Shown in pieces: positions 52,754 to 60,880 of a DNA stretch of 64,000 nt. The number at the start of each line of letters is the position of its first letter. Within the stretch, counting starts at the first letter, position 1. The notes beneath the pieces are model-generated. The model worked only from the letters and a program-made list of their open reading frames with translations, did no database searches and was not told where the DNA came from. The position numbers were made by a program, and so were the translations under genes. The stretch is from Rubrivivax sp. (GTDB taxonomy: Bacteria > Pseudomonadota > Gammaproteobacteria > Burkholderiales > Burkholderiaceae_C): NCBI GenBank assembly GCA_030653385.1, contig JAURZM010000007.1, positions 149,342 through 213,341 on the forward strand, given 5' to 3'.

Positions 52754-55163
52754 GGAACACAGGGCCGGTAGGCCGATCTTCGGCGGGCAGTGCGCCCGAG
52801 CCACGCTCGTCGCGCAGCAGGCGGTAACCGGGGATATTGTCCTTCAAGACCTTCAAGGGGTTGGAACCGATGCGCGACAGGCCCACCAGTTCCAGTTGCA
52901 CCAGCAGTCGCGTGGTCGCCTGGCTGCGGCCGGTGGACAGCTGTTCGGCCACGATGCGGCCAATCCAGCAACCCGCGTCGTACTCCAGCCCCAGGATGGA
53001 ATCGGTCAGGCGACGGTCCTTCAGGCTGTAGTTGAAACGGCCCACCGAGTACCAGGTGCCGCTGCATGAGCCGCTGGAGGCAGAGGCCCTTCTCGCATCG
53101 GGTGTGTTGCCCCAGACCGGCCACTGCCAACCCACTTCCAACTGCTCGGACAGGCCACGGGCCAGGCGGTAGGTGGCGCCCACGGTGCGGTAAGGGCCGG
53201 GCGAGTAACGTGCCCCCAGGATCGAGCGCACCGAGCGGTTGATGTCGGGGCTGTATTGCACCGCGCCGTCCAGCGTCCAGCCCGGCAGCACGCTCGTGCT
53301 GCCCAGCAGCAGCGCATCGGAAAACCGTTGCTCCAGTGGCGCACCGTCGGGCGTGCCGTCGGCCTGGGCGGTGATGCGCTGGGCGCGGAACAGGTAACGC
53401 TGCACCAGGCCCACGCGCAAGGCCTCGGCACCACTTTGCACGTCCACCAGCCGCGTCGTGAAGCCGGCGGTCACCTGGTGGGCGTCGGACACCCGGTCGA
53501 CACCGGAAAACGCGTTGTCGCTGTACAGCGAAACGAAGTTGAAGTCCTTGGCCGCCGAGTCGTAGTTGGGCAGCTGGCTTTGCGCGCGGTAGGGTGTGTT
53601 GACGTAGAGCAGCCGGGGCTCCAGCGTCTGGTGCAGCGGGCGGCCGAAGGCTTCGAGCCTGCGCTCCATCTCGAAACCGGCATCGACGCTGAAGCTGGGA
53701 ATGACACGCGCGGCACGGGCGATGTCCACCGGGCCGAGCCGGGTGCTGTCGTAGCTGGCGGCGTTGAACGACAGCTTGGGCACCACCCACCAACCCGGCT
53801 CGCGCCAGGGCCGGCTGACGGCGCCCAGCAGGTGCCAACGGTCGCCGGTGGTGCGGGTGCTGGTGCTGGTGGCCACCCCGTCCCCTGGCAAGGTGAAGCG
53901 GTTGTATTCGCCCTGCAGTGAGTATTCAACGCCCCAGGGCACCTGCCCCGCCAGCCGCACCCCCACCTGCGGGCTGCGTTCGTAAGGCACGCTGATCACC
54001 GAGTCCGCGTCCTGCAGCACCTGCCAATGCAGGGACCGTGCATAAAACAGACCTTCGCCGTGGCCCGGCAATGCAAACGGGCGTTGCAGTTCCAGGCGCG
54101 ACTGCAGCAGCCGCGCCGTGAAGCTGCGGCCGGCGTCGGGGAAGTCCTTCCACCAGTCGGCATCGGACACACGCACGACGTTGGCGCTGTAGTCGAAGCC
54201 CAGCGGCAAGCGCCCTTCGTGCAGCCACTGCACGGCTTCGCGTGAGCGGTCGGCGACACGGTCGTTGGGCAACCAGTCCAGGCGCAAGGTGCCGTCGAAG
54301 CTGCGCTCGAGGTAGCGGAACTCGCTGTCCAGCCCCAGCCCGCGGCGCGTGATCAGGCGTGGCGCCAGCGTCGCATCGCGGTTGGGCGCGATGTTCCAGT
54401 AGTAGGGCACGGTGATGCCGACGCCGCTGCGGTTGTCGATGTCGATCGACGGCGGCAGCCAGCCCGATTTGCGGCCGTCGCCGAGCGGAAAGCTCAGCGT
54501 GGGCATGGCCAGGATCGGCACCCCCAGGAAGCGCAGCACCGCACCTTCGGCGATGCCTTCGTTGGCGTCCAGGTCGATGCTCACGCTGCGGGTCTGCAGC
54601 ACCCAGTCGGGTTCCTGGCCGTCTTCGCGCGGGCAACTGGTGTAGCTGGCATTGGTGGCCCGCGATCGGGCGTTGCCCAGGAAGTCGATGCGGTCTGCAC
54701 GGCCGCCGGCACCGAGCGCCAGGAACTCGAAGCGCGGCTGCAGGAAAAAACCTTCGAAGCGCTGCACACGCACCTCGAGTTCGGGGCCGGAGTACACCGC
54801 CCCGTCACGGCTGACACGCACATGGCCCTTGGCATTGGCCACGTCACTGGCGGTGTCGTAGGACAGCCGGTCAGACCGGATCACCAGCCCGCCGCGGCGA
54901 AACTCGACATCACCTTCGGCCACGGTCTGCAGGTCGGGCTGGCTGCTCAGTCGCTGCGCACGCAGCACGATGGGCAGGCTGCGCGAACCTTCGGCGCGCG
55001 GCAGCGGCATCAGCTGGGTGCTGGCTTCGAGCCCTTCATCGGCCGTCGAGGACACGGCCGAGGCCGCCGGTTCTGCGGCTGCCGCACCTGCCGCACCCTG
55101 GCCACTGGCCGTGCTGCCACTGGCCCAGAGCGTGGCGGCCACAACCAGCAAGAGAATTCGCAT
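52746..55163 (-). CDS. lptD: LPS-assembly protein LptD
   Basis: Outer-membrane barrel that inserts LPS in the outer leaflet together with LptE. It has 805 residues. A signal peptide (RILLLVVAATLWASGSTASG) is followed by an OstA-like jellyroll domain (about 75-200; EGDVEFRRGGLVIRSDRLSY) and a large beta-barrel (about 225-790). Only a few cysteines are present (for example in TSCPREDG, SGSCSGTW and DAGCWIGR), so the disulfide pattern can be examined against E. coli. It heads the lptD-surA-rsmA operon. Confidence 0.95.
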   Translation of the reverse strand: MRILLLVVAATLWASGSTASGQGAAGAAAAEPAASAVSSTADEGLEASTQLMPLPRAEGSRSLPIVLRAQRLSSQPDLQTVAEGDVEFRRGGLVIRSDRLSYDTASDVANAKGHVRVSRDGAVYSGPELEVRVQRFEGFFLQPRFEFLALGAGGRADRIDFLGNARSRATNASYTSCPREDGQEPDWVLQTRSVSIDLDANEGIAEGAVLRFLGVPILAMPTLSFPLGDGRKSGWLPPSIDIDNRSGVGITVPYYWNIAPNRDATLAPRLITRRGLGLDSEFRYLERSFDGTLRLDWLPNDRVADRSREAVQWLHEGRLPLGFDYSANVVRVSDADWWKDFPDAGRSFTARLLQSRLELQRPFALPGHGEGLFYARSLHWQVLQDADSVISVPYERSPQVGVRLAGQVPWGVEYSLQGEYNRFTLPGDGVATSTSTRTTGDRWHLLGAVSRPWREPGWWVVPKLSFNAASYDSTRLGPVDIARAARVIPSFSVDAGFEMERRLEAFGRPLHQTLEPRLLYVNTPYRAQSQLPNYDSAAKDFNFVSLYSDNAFSGVDRVSDAHQVTAGFTTRLVDVQSGAEALRVGLVQRYLFRAQRITAQADGTPDGAPLEQRFSDALLLGSTSVLPGWTLDGAVQYSPDINRSVRSILGARYSPGPYRTVGATYRLARGLSEQLEVGWQWPVWGNTPDARRASASSGSCSGTWYSVGRFNYSLKDRRLTDSILGLEYDAGCWIGRIVAEQLSTGRSQATTRLLVQLELVGLSRIGSNPLKVLKDNIPGYRLLRDERGSGALPAEDRPTGPVFHD

Positions 55164-55207
55164 GCGCTAAGCGGGTGTCGGGGGCGCGGTTGCGCCACGC
55201 GGGTTTG

Positions 55208-55221
55208 TAGAATCGATTATC
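55208..55221. promoter_or_regulatory. Abutting divergent -10 boxes of amgK and lptD
   Basis: TAGAAT on the plus strand (55208-55213, nine bases before the amgK ATG) and GATAAT on the minus strand (55221-55216, toward lptD) lie two bases apart. The two promoters must interfere. The amgK leader would be only about three bases. Confidence 0.5.
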
Positions 55222-55222
55222 C

Positions 55223-56293
55223 ATGAGGGCCACCCCAACACCGATCTCCTGGCCCGACTCGGCGCGCCAAGCCGCCTTCGGGCAGTGGCTGGCCGCCATC
55301 ACGGCCGAACACGGCCTGGACAGCAGCACGCTGGCCCCCGCGTCGGCCGACGCCAGCTTTCGCCGCTACCTGCGCATCCGGGGCCGCGAAGGCAGCTTCA
55401 TCGTGATGGACGCACCACCCCCGCAGGAAGACGTGCGGCCTTTCGTGCGTGTGGCCCTGATGCTGCAAGAGGCCGGCCTGAACGCACCCCGCGTGCTGGC
55501 CGCCGATGCAGAGCGCGGTTTCCTGCTGCTGTCCGACCTGGGCCAGCAGGTTTATCTGGAAGCCCTGCAATCGGCCAATGCGGCCGAGGCCGACCACCTG
55601 ATGCGCGACGCCCTGCAGGCGCTGGTGCGCTTCCAGTGCCAGGTCGACGCCAGTCACCTGCCGCCCTTCAGTGAAAAACTGTTCGCCGACGAGTTGGCGC
55701 TGTTCCCGCAGTGGTGCGTGCAGCGCGAGTTTGGCGTCACCTGGAGCAACACCGAACAAGGCACCTGGAACCGCATCTGCCGCCTGCTGATCGACAGCGC
55801 GCTGGCGCAGCCGCAGGTGGCGGTTCACGCCGACTGGATGCCGCGCAACCTGATGCGCATGGACACCACGGCACCTGGGGTTCCCGGCATCAATCCGGGC
55901 ATCCTTGACTTTCAGGACGCGGTGCGCGGGCCCATCAGCTACGACCTGGCCTCGCTGCTGCGCGACGCCTTCCTGTCATGGCCCGAGGACCAGGAATTGG
56001 ACTGGGCCGTGCGCTGGTGGCAAGAGGCTCGCCATGCCGGCCTGCCCGTGGACCCCGACTTCGGCGAATTCTGGCGTGCGCTTGAATGGGTGGGCCTGCA
56101 GCGGCACCTGAAGGTGCTGGGCATCTTCTGCCGCCTGAAGCACCGCGATGGCAAGGATCGCTACGCGCAGGACCTGCCACGCTTTTTTGCCTACGCCACG
56201 CGGGTGGCGCTGCGTTATGGGCCGCTGAAGCCCTTGTTGAAACTGCTCGAGCCCTTGTCGGGTCGAGAAGTGGCGGCGGGTTTCACTTTCTGA
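55223..56293 (+). CDS. amgK: AmgK-like sugar kinase (aminoglycoside phosphotransferase fold)
   Basis: Predicted N-acetylmuramate/N-acetylglucosamine kinase of the peptidoglycan recycling shortcut known from Pseudomonas. It has 356 residues. The kinase fold shows ADASFRRYLRI, FIVMDAPPP, the catalytic loop VHADWMPRNLM and the metal motif GILDFQDAVRGP. The gene is divergent from lptD, as amgK is in pseudomonads, but the partner murU (nucleotidyltransferase) does not follow here. A hairpin covers the stop codon. Confidence 0.87.
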   Translation: MRATPTPISWPDSARQAAFGQWLAAITAEHGLDSSTLAPASADASFRRYLRIRGREGSFIVMDAPPPQEDVRPFVRVALMLQEAGLNAPRVLAADAERGFLLLSDLGQQVYLEALQSANAAEADHLMRDALQALVRFQCQVDASHLPPFSEKLFADELALFPQWCVQREFGVTWSNTEQGTWNRICRLLIDSALAQPQVAVHADWMPRNLMRMDTTAPGVPGINPGILDFQDAVRGPISYDLASLLRDAFLSWPEDQELDWAVRWWQEARHAGLPVDPDFGEFWRALEWVGLQRHLKVLGIFCRLKHRDGKDRYAQDLPRFFAYATRVALRYGPLKPLLKLLEPLSGREVAAGFTF

Positions 56294-56302
56294 CCCGCCG
56301 CC
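56272..56302. terminator. Bidirectional hairpin between amgK and the fasciclin gene
   Basis: GGCGGCGGGT (56272-56281) pairs with ACCCGCCGCC (56293-56302) across an 11-base loop holding the amgK stop region. It lies between convergent genes. A perfect 10-base stem without a long T-tract. Confidence 0.55.
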
Positions 56303-56313
56303 GGCGGAGCGGT

Positions 56314-56766
56314 TTACTTCGGCAGCACCACGCTGTCGATGACGTGGATGACGCCGTTGCTGGCCACGATGTCGGTGGCCGTCACCTTGGCGGCGTCCAC
56401 CGTCACACCACCCATCGTGCCGATGGTCAGCTCGCTGCCCTGCACGGTCTTCACCTTGCCAGCCTTGACGTCCTTGGCCATCACGGCGCCAGGCACCACG
56501 TGGTAGGTCAACACGGCGGTCAGCTTGGCCTTGTCCTTCAACAACGCGTCGAGGTCGGCCTTGGGGATCTTGGCAAAGGCGGCGTCGGTGGGTGCAAACA
56601 CGGTGAACGGGCCCTTGCCCTTCAGTGTGTCCACCAGGCCCGCAGCCTGCAGTGCCACGGCCAGGGTCTTGAAGTTGCCGGCGGCAACGGCGGTTTCAAC
56701 GATGTCCTTGGCCTGCACGGCAAAGGCGGCGGCGCCGAGGGCGGCGGCAATGATCAGCTTTTTCAT
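56314..56766 (-). CDS. Exported fasciclin (FAS1)-domain protein
   Basis: Small secreted protein of 150 residues: signal peptide ([18 protein letters not shown]) plus a single FAS1 domain with the H1 motif [23 protein letters not shown] and a terminal [12 protein letters not shown] (H2). FAS1 proteins mediate adhesion or surface interactions; the role here is unknown. Its upstream region (56767-56937) is AT-richer than average, with TGGTC-N7-GACCA at 56885-56901. Confidence 0.93.
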   Translation of the reverse strand: MKKLIIAAALGAAAFAVQAKDIVETAVAAGNFKTLAVALQAAGLVDTLKGKGPFTVFAPTDAAFAKIPKADLDALLKDKAKLTAVLTYHVVPGAVMAKDVKAGKVKTVQGSELTIGTMGGVTVDAAKVTATDIVASNGVIHVIDSVVLPK

Positions 56767-56884
56767 GGGTACTGCTTTCAGGTTGAGACAGGGGCGGGGA
56801 AGGGCCGACGCTTTCAAGGCGCAACGCACCACTTGGCACCGACGGGTCGCATTCTGTACAACTATGTTTACCTTGAAGACTGAA

Positions 56885-56901
56885 TGGTCTTATTGTGACC
56901 A
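56885..56901. promoter_or_regulatory. Inverted repeat TGGTC-N7-GACCA upstream of the fasciclin gene
   Basis: Five-base arms separated by seven bases in an AT-rich patch about 120 bases upstream of the fasciclin ATG and just beyond the end of the LysR gene. The LysR-type T-N11-A spacing fits loosely. An operator role is speculative. Confidence 0.25.
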
Positions 56902-56937
56902 ATGAGTCTGTTTCGAGCCGGTCCTCTGCCCGCAGAG

Positions 56938-57900
56938 TTAGGTCGGCGTCTGACAACCGGCCGCAGTCAGCCACGGGTCCAGGTCCTGGCCACCGAAGAT
57001 CTGCAGCAGGAAGTCGATGAAGGCCCGTGTGCGCGCGGGCAGGTGGCGGCGTGTGGGCATGCCGGCCCACAGCGTGACGTCGAACATGCGCCATTGCGGC
57101 AGCACCCGTTCCAGTGCGTGTTCGAGCAAAGCGTCTTCGATCACGTAGGAAGGCAAGCCCGCGATGCCCAGCCCCGCCAGCGCAGCCGCGTACATCGTGT
57201 CGATGTGCGTGGTGGCCAGCGCCGGTTGCTGCACGGTTTTCAGCGTGAAGCGCTCGCCCCCGGGTTCGTCGTCGCCCCAGGCCCCGGTGTAGAAGGTCAG
57301 GCCGCCGTTCAGCCCCGACAGGGGTGGCACGATGGCTTCGTGGCCAAGCAGGTCCCGCGGGTGTTCTGGGCGGCCCTTGCGGTCCAGGTACTCGGGCGAT
57401 GCGCAGACCACGACCTCGCTGCGTGCCAGGCGGCGGGCGATGAAGTCGCCATCGGGCGCTTGGCGGCTGGCGAAGATGCTGATGTCGAAGGCCTCGTTCA
57501 CGGTGTCCACCGGACCGGGCGACGACAGCTCCAGCGTCACCTGCGGGTACTGGGCCTGGAACCGCGGCAGATGCTTGGCCAGCTGGTGCACGGCCACCGC
57601 CGGAGGGCACAGCACCCGCAGATGGCCGCGCGCGATTTTCGTCGACTCGCTGGCCAGGGCCTCGGATTCCTGCACCTCGATCAGGATCGTGCGCACCTTG
57701 TCCAGGTACTGCTCGCCCACCTCGGTGAGCGAAATGCTGCGGGTGGTGCGGTTCAGCAAACGCGCGCCCAGGTGCGCTTCGAGCTCGGCCACCATGCGCG
57801 TGACCACCGGCGGCGCCATGTCCAGCGCCCGTGCGGCGCGGGCAAATCCGCCTTCGTCGACGACCCGGGCGAAAACCTTCATGGCACGAAGCTGGTCCAT
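56938..57900 (-). CDS. LysR-family transcriptional regulator
   Basis: Regulator of 320 residues from the ATG at 57900. The N-terminal HTH has MDQLRAMKVFARVVDEGGFA, ALDMAPPVVTRMVAELEAHL and LLNRTTRSISLTEVG. An effector-binding domain follows (about 90-300). The start (MDQLRAMKVF) is that of the CrgA-like LysR subgroup. It is divergent from the ABC exporter gene, whose start is 194 bases away; control of that gene is possible but unproven. Confidence 0.92.
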   Translation of the reverse strand: MDQLRAMKVFARVVDEGGFARAARALDMAPPVVTRMVAELEAHLGARLLNRTTRSISLTEVGEQYLDKVRTILIEVQESEALASESTKIARGHLRVLCPPAVAVHQLAKHLPRFQAQYPQVTLELSSPGPVDTVNEAFDISIFASRQAPDGDFIARRLARSEVVVCASPEYLDRKGRPEHPRDLLGHEAIVPPLSGLNGGLTFYTGAWGDDEPGGERFTLKTVQQPALATTHIDTMYAAALAGLGIAGLPSYVIEDALLEHALERVLPQWRMFDVTLWAGMPTRRHLPARTRAFIDFLLQIFGGQDLDPWLTAAGCQTPT

Positions 57901-58094
57901 TCGACTGTCCTTGGAGCTGATGGTTGCGGCAGCGAGCGTCTCATCTTCCGGCGGGCCGGCCCGCCGGGCGACATAGCTCACCCGGGCTAGCCGGTGCAGC
58001 GCCGGGCAACACCGCTTGCAGCGACAATCGGGCACCCCACTTCCTGAGCCGCCGCTCGTTGCCCCAACAGGGCCCCGGGCGGCGCTTGCATTTG

Positions 58095-60014
58095 ATGTTC
58101 GCCTACTTCGAAAACCGCATCCGACCCACGGCCGTGCCTGGCACCGCGCCGCCGCAGGGGCTGCTGGCCTTTTACTGGCACTACGTGCGCCAGGCCAAGC
58201 ACCTGTTCGGCGCCATGTTCGTCACCAGCCTGATGGTGGCGCTGCTGGACACGCTGATCCCGGTGTTCATCGGCAAGCTGGTGCGCTTGATGGAAGCACA
58301 GGACCGTGCCGCCGCGCTGGCCGAAGCCATGCCCTCGCTGCTGGCCATGGCCGCGCTGGTGCTGATCGGCCGGCCGTTGGCGCTGCTGCTGGAAAGCCTG
58401 GTGCGCAACAACGCCGTGGTGCCGGGTGTCACCAGCCTGATCCGCTGGCAAAGCCACTGGCACGTGGTGCGCCAGAGCTGGCCGTTTTTCCAGAACGACT
58501 TTGCCGGCCGCATCGCCAACCGCGTCATGCAGACCAGCAACGCCGTGCGCGAAAGCGTGGTCAGCAGCATCCGCGCCGTCTGGTACATCCTGATCTACGG
58601 CCTGTCGGCGCTGGTGCTGATGGCCATCAGCGACTGGCGGCTGGCCGTGCCCACGGTGCTGTGGTTCTTCGGCTACCTCTTTTTCCTGCGCCACTTCGTG
58701 CCCAAGATGCGCGACCTGGCCAAAACCAGCAGTGAAGTGCGCAGCCAGGTCATGGGCCGCGTCGTGGACAGCTACACCAACATCCTGACCGTCAAACTGT
58801 TTGCGCGTGCCAAGGACGAAGACGCCTACGTGCGCGAGGTGATCGACGAACACCGCGATGCCATCGCGGCCCACATGCGCCTGATCACACGCTTCATGAC
58901 CACGCTGTCGGTCATGAACGCGATGCTGCTGGTGGGCACGGCCGCCATCGGCATCACGCTGTGGGGCCAGGGCGTCATCGACGCCGGCACCGTGGCCACC
59001 GCGCTGCCGCTGGCCTGGTCGATTGCCAACGTGGCCGGCTTCGTGAGCTGGGAAGTCACGGGCATCTTCGAGAACATCGGCGTCGTGCAGGAAGGCATGG
59101 AGACCATCGCTGTGCCACACGCGATGGACGACCACCCGCAAGCACGCGAACTTGAGGTGAAAGACGGCGAGATCCGCTTCGAACACGTCACCTTCACCTA
59201 CGGCCGCGACGACGGCAAAAGGGTGCTGGACGACCTGAACCTGACCATCAAACCCGGTGAACGCGTGGGACTGATCGGCCGCAGCGGTGCCGGCAAGAGC
59301 ACGCTGGTGAACCTGCTGCTGCGTTTCCATGACCTGGAGCAGGGCAGCATCCGCATCGACGGCCACGACATCCGCGAGGTCACGCAGGAAAGCCTGCGCG
59401 GCGCCATCGGCATGGTGACGCAGGACACCTCGTTGCTGCACCGTTCGATCGCGGCCAACATCGGTTACGGCCGCACAGGCGCTTCGCGCGCCGACATCGA
59501 AGCCGCAGCCCACAAGGCACAAGCCCACGAGTTCATCCTGCAATTGCAGGACTGGAAAGGCCGCAGCGGCTTCGAGGCTCACGTCGGCGAACGGGGTGTC
59601 AAGCTCAGCGGCGGCCAGCGCCAACGCGTGGCCATCGCCCGGGTGGTGCTGAAGGACGCGCCGATCCTGGTGCTGGACGAAGCCACCTCGGCGCTGGACA
59701 GTGAAGTCGAACTGGCCATCCAGGACCAGCTGCTGGGGCTGATGGAAGGCAAGACGGTGATCGCCATCGCCCACCGCCTGAGCACCATCGCGCGCATGGA
59801 CCGGCTGATCGTGCTGGAGCAAGGCCGCATCGTCGAGCAGGGCACACATGCCGAGCTGCTGGCGCTGAACGGCCACTACGCCAAGCTGTGGAGCCACCAG
59901 AGCGGCGGTTTCCTGGCCGAGGACCTGCAGGAAGACGGTGCGGGCGAAGAAGTGGCACCGGCGCCCGAAGCTCAGCAGCTCGCACCCGCCGCACCGGGTT
60001 TCCTGCTGCCATAG
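58095..60014 (+). CDS. ABC exporter half-transporter (fused membrane and ATPase domains)
   Basis: Inner-membrane export protein of 639 residues, expected to act as a homodimer. The N-terminal six-helix domain spans about 30-320 (for example LFGAMFVTSLMVALLDTLIP). The ATPase domain has Walker A GRSGAGKST near 396-404, Q-loop MVTQDTSLL, signature LSGGQRQRV, Walker B ILVLDEATSALD and H-loop AHRLSTI. The Ala/Pro/Glu-rich C-terminal tail is not part of the fold. The substrate cannot be told; lipid- or multidrug-exporter-like. Confidence 0.93.
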   Translation: MFAYFENRIRPTAVPGTAPPQGLLAFYWHYVRQAKHLFGAMFVTSLMVALLDTLIPVFIGKLVRLMEAQDRAAALAEAMPSLLAMAALVLIGRPLALLLESLVRNNAVVPGVTSLIRWQSHWHVVRQSWPFFQNDFAGRIANRVMQTSNAVRESVVSSIRAVWYILIYGLSALVLMAISDWRLAVPTVLWFFGYLFFLRHFVPKMRDLAKTSSEVRSQVMGRVVDSYTNILTVKLFARAKDEDAYVREVIDEHRDAIAAHMRLITRFMTTLSVMNAMLLVGTAAIGITLWGQGVIDAGTVATALPLAWSIANVAGFVSWEVTGIFENIGVVQEGMETIAVPHAMDDHPQARELEVKDGEIRFEHVTFTYGRDDGKRVLDDLNLTIKPGERVGLIGRSGAGKSTLVNLLLRFHDLEQGSIRIDGHDIREVTQESLRGAIGMVTQDTSLLHRSIAANIGYGRTGASRADIEAAAHKAQAHEFILQLQDWKGRSGFEAHVGERGVKLSGGQRQRVAIARVVLKDAPILVLDEATSALDSEVELAIQDQLLGLMEGKTVIAIAHRLSTIARMDRLIVLEQGRIVEQGTHAELLALNGHYAKLWSHQSGGFLAEDLQEDGAGEEVAPAPEAQQLAPAAPGFLLP

Positions 60015-60057
60015 CCCTGCTCGAAGGGGCACCGCGGAAGCGGGCGACCCAGAAGGC

Positions 60058-60083
60058 ACAAAGCCCGCCGAAGCGGGCTTTGT
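60058..60083. terminator. Bidirectional intrinsic terminator
   Basis: ACAAAGCCCGC (60058-60068) and GCGGGCTTTGT (60073-60083) form an 11-base stem with a CGAA loop and A/T ends on both sides. It lies between the convergent ABC exporter and PEP-CTERM genes. Confidence 0.78.
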
Positions 60084-60106
60084 CATGCCGCAAGCAAGAG
60101 CTTCGT

Positions 60107-60745
60107 TCAGCCCTTGCGACGGCGCGCCGCAGCGCCCACGGCAAACAGGCCCAGCGCCATCATCGCGTAGGTGGCCGGTTCGGGAATCGGTTGGTACATG
60201 ATGGTCAGCAGGCCAGCCGTGATGGTGGCGTCGATGGTGGCACCGCCGTCACCGAAAGGATCGTCGAAACCTTCGTAGACGGTGACCCAGACTTGGCCGT
60301 CGCTGACGACAAAGCTGCCGCCCGGGCCAAACGGACCTTCACCGCCCTCTGCCCCGCCCCAGCTGCCAGCACCCGGGCCGAAGGAGCCGCCCGCATCGAC
60401 CAGGCTCGGCGCCCAGTCCATATAGGACGTGCCTTCGATGTTGTTCACCGACAGCGTCATTTCGCTCAGGAAGCTGCCGTTCAGGGTACTGAAGGCCAGA
60501 CCCGAATAGCTGAAACCGGTGATGACCGAACCGGCGCCCAAGTTGAGGAAGACTTCGGAATTGCTGGGTGAGCCAAAGCCGCCCCAGGTGGACCAACCGG
60601 CCATGTCGATGACAACCGTGCTTTCAGCAGCACCCGCCGCACCCGGAGTGATGACCGCAGCGCCCTTGGCCTGGGCCTGCGACACGAAGGCCATGGACAA
60701 CACGGCGGCGCCAACGACGGCACCCAAAGAAGACACACTCTTCAT
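60107..60745 (-). CDS. PEP-CTERM sorting-domain exported protein
   Basis: Secreted protein of 212 residues. A signal peptide (MKSVSSLGAVVGAAVLSMAF, AQA) leads to a Gly/Ser-rich beta-type domain with very few charged residues. It ends in a textbook PEP-CTERM tail: PIPEPATYAMMALGLFAVG, then a basic RRRKG. Such tails are cut by exosortase, so the genome should encode exosortase and an exopolysaccharide locus elsewhere. The ribosome binding site AGGAGTG precedes the ATG. The function of the mature domain is unknown. Confidence 0.92.
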   Translation of the reverse strand: MKSVSSLGAVVGAAVLSMAFVSQAQAKGAAVITPGAAGAAESTVVIDMAGWSTWGGFGSPSNSEVFLNLGAGSVITGFSYSGLAFSTLNGSFLSEMTLSVNNIEGTSYMDWAPSLVDAGGSFGPGAGSWGGAEGGEGPFGPGGSFVVSDGQVWVTVYEGFDDPFGDGGATIDATITAGLLTIMYQPIPEPATYAMMALGLFAVGAAARRRKG

Positions 60746-60880
60746 TCAATCACTCCTGTTATTGCTGCAGTGTCACGTTCAACCCTCTCCCGAAGGCCGG
60801 ATATCCGACCTTATCCCGCGCCGGCCATGGCGGGCAACGGGATTGGCGCCAACTGCCCCCCTCAGCCAGGGGCAGGGTTT

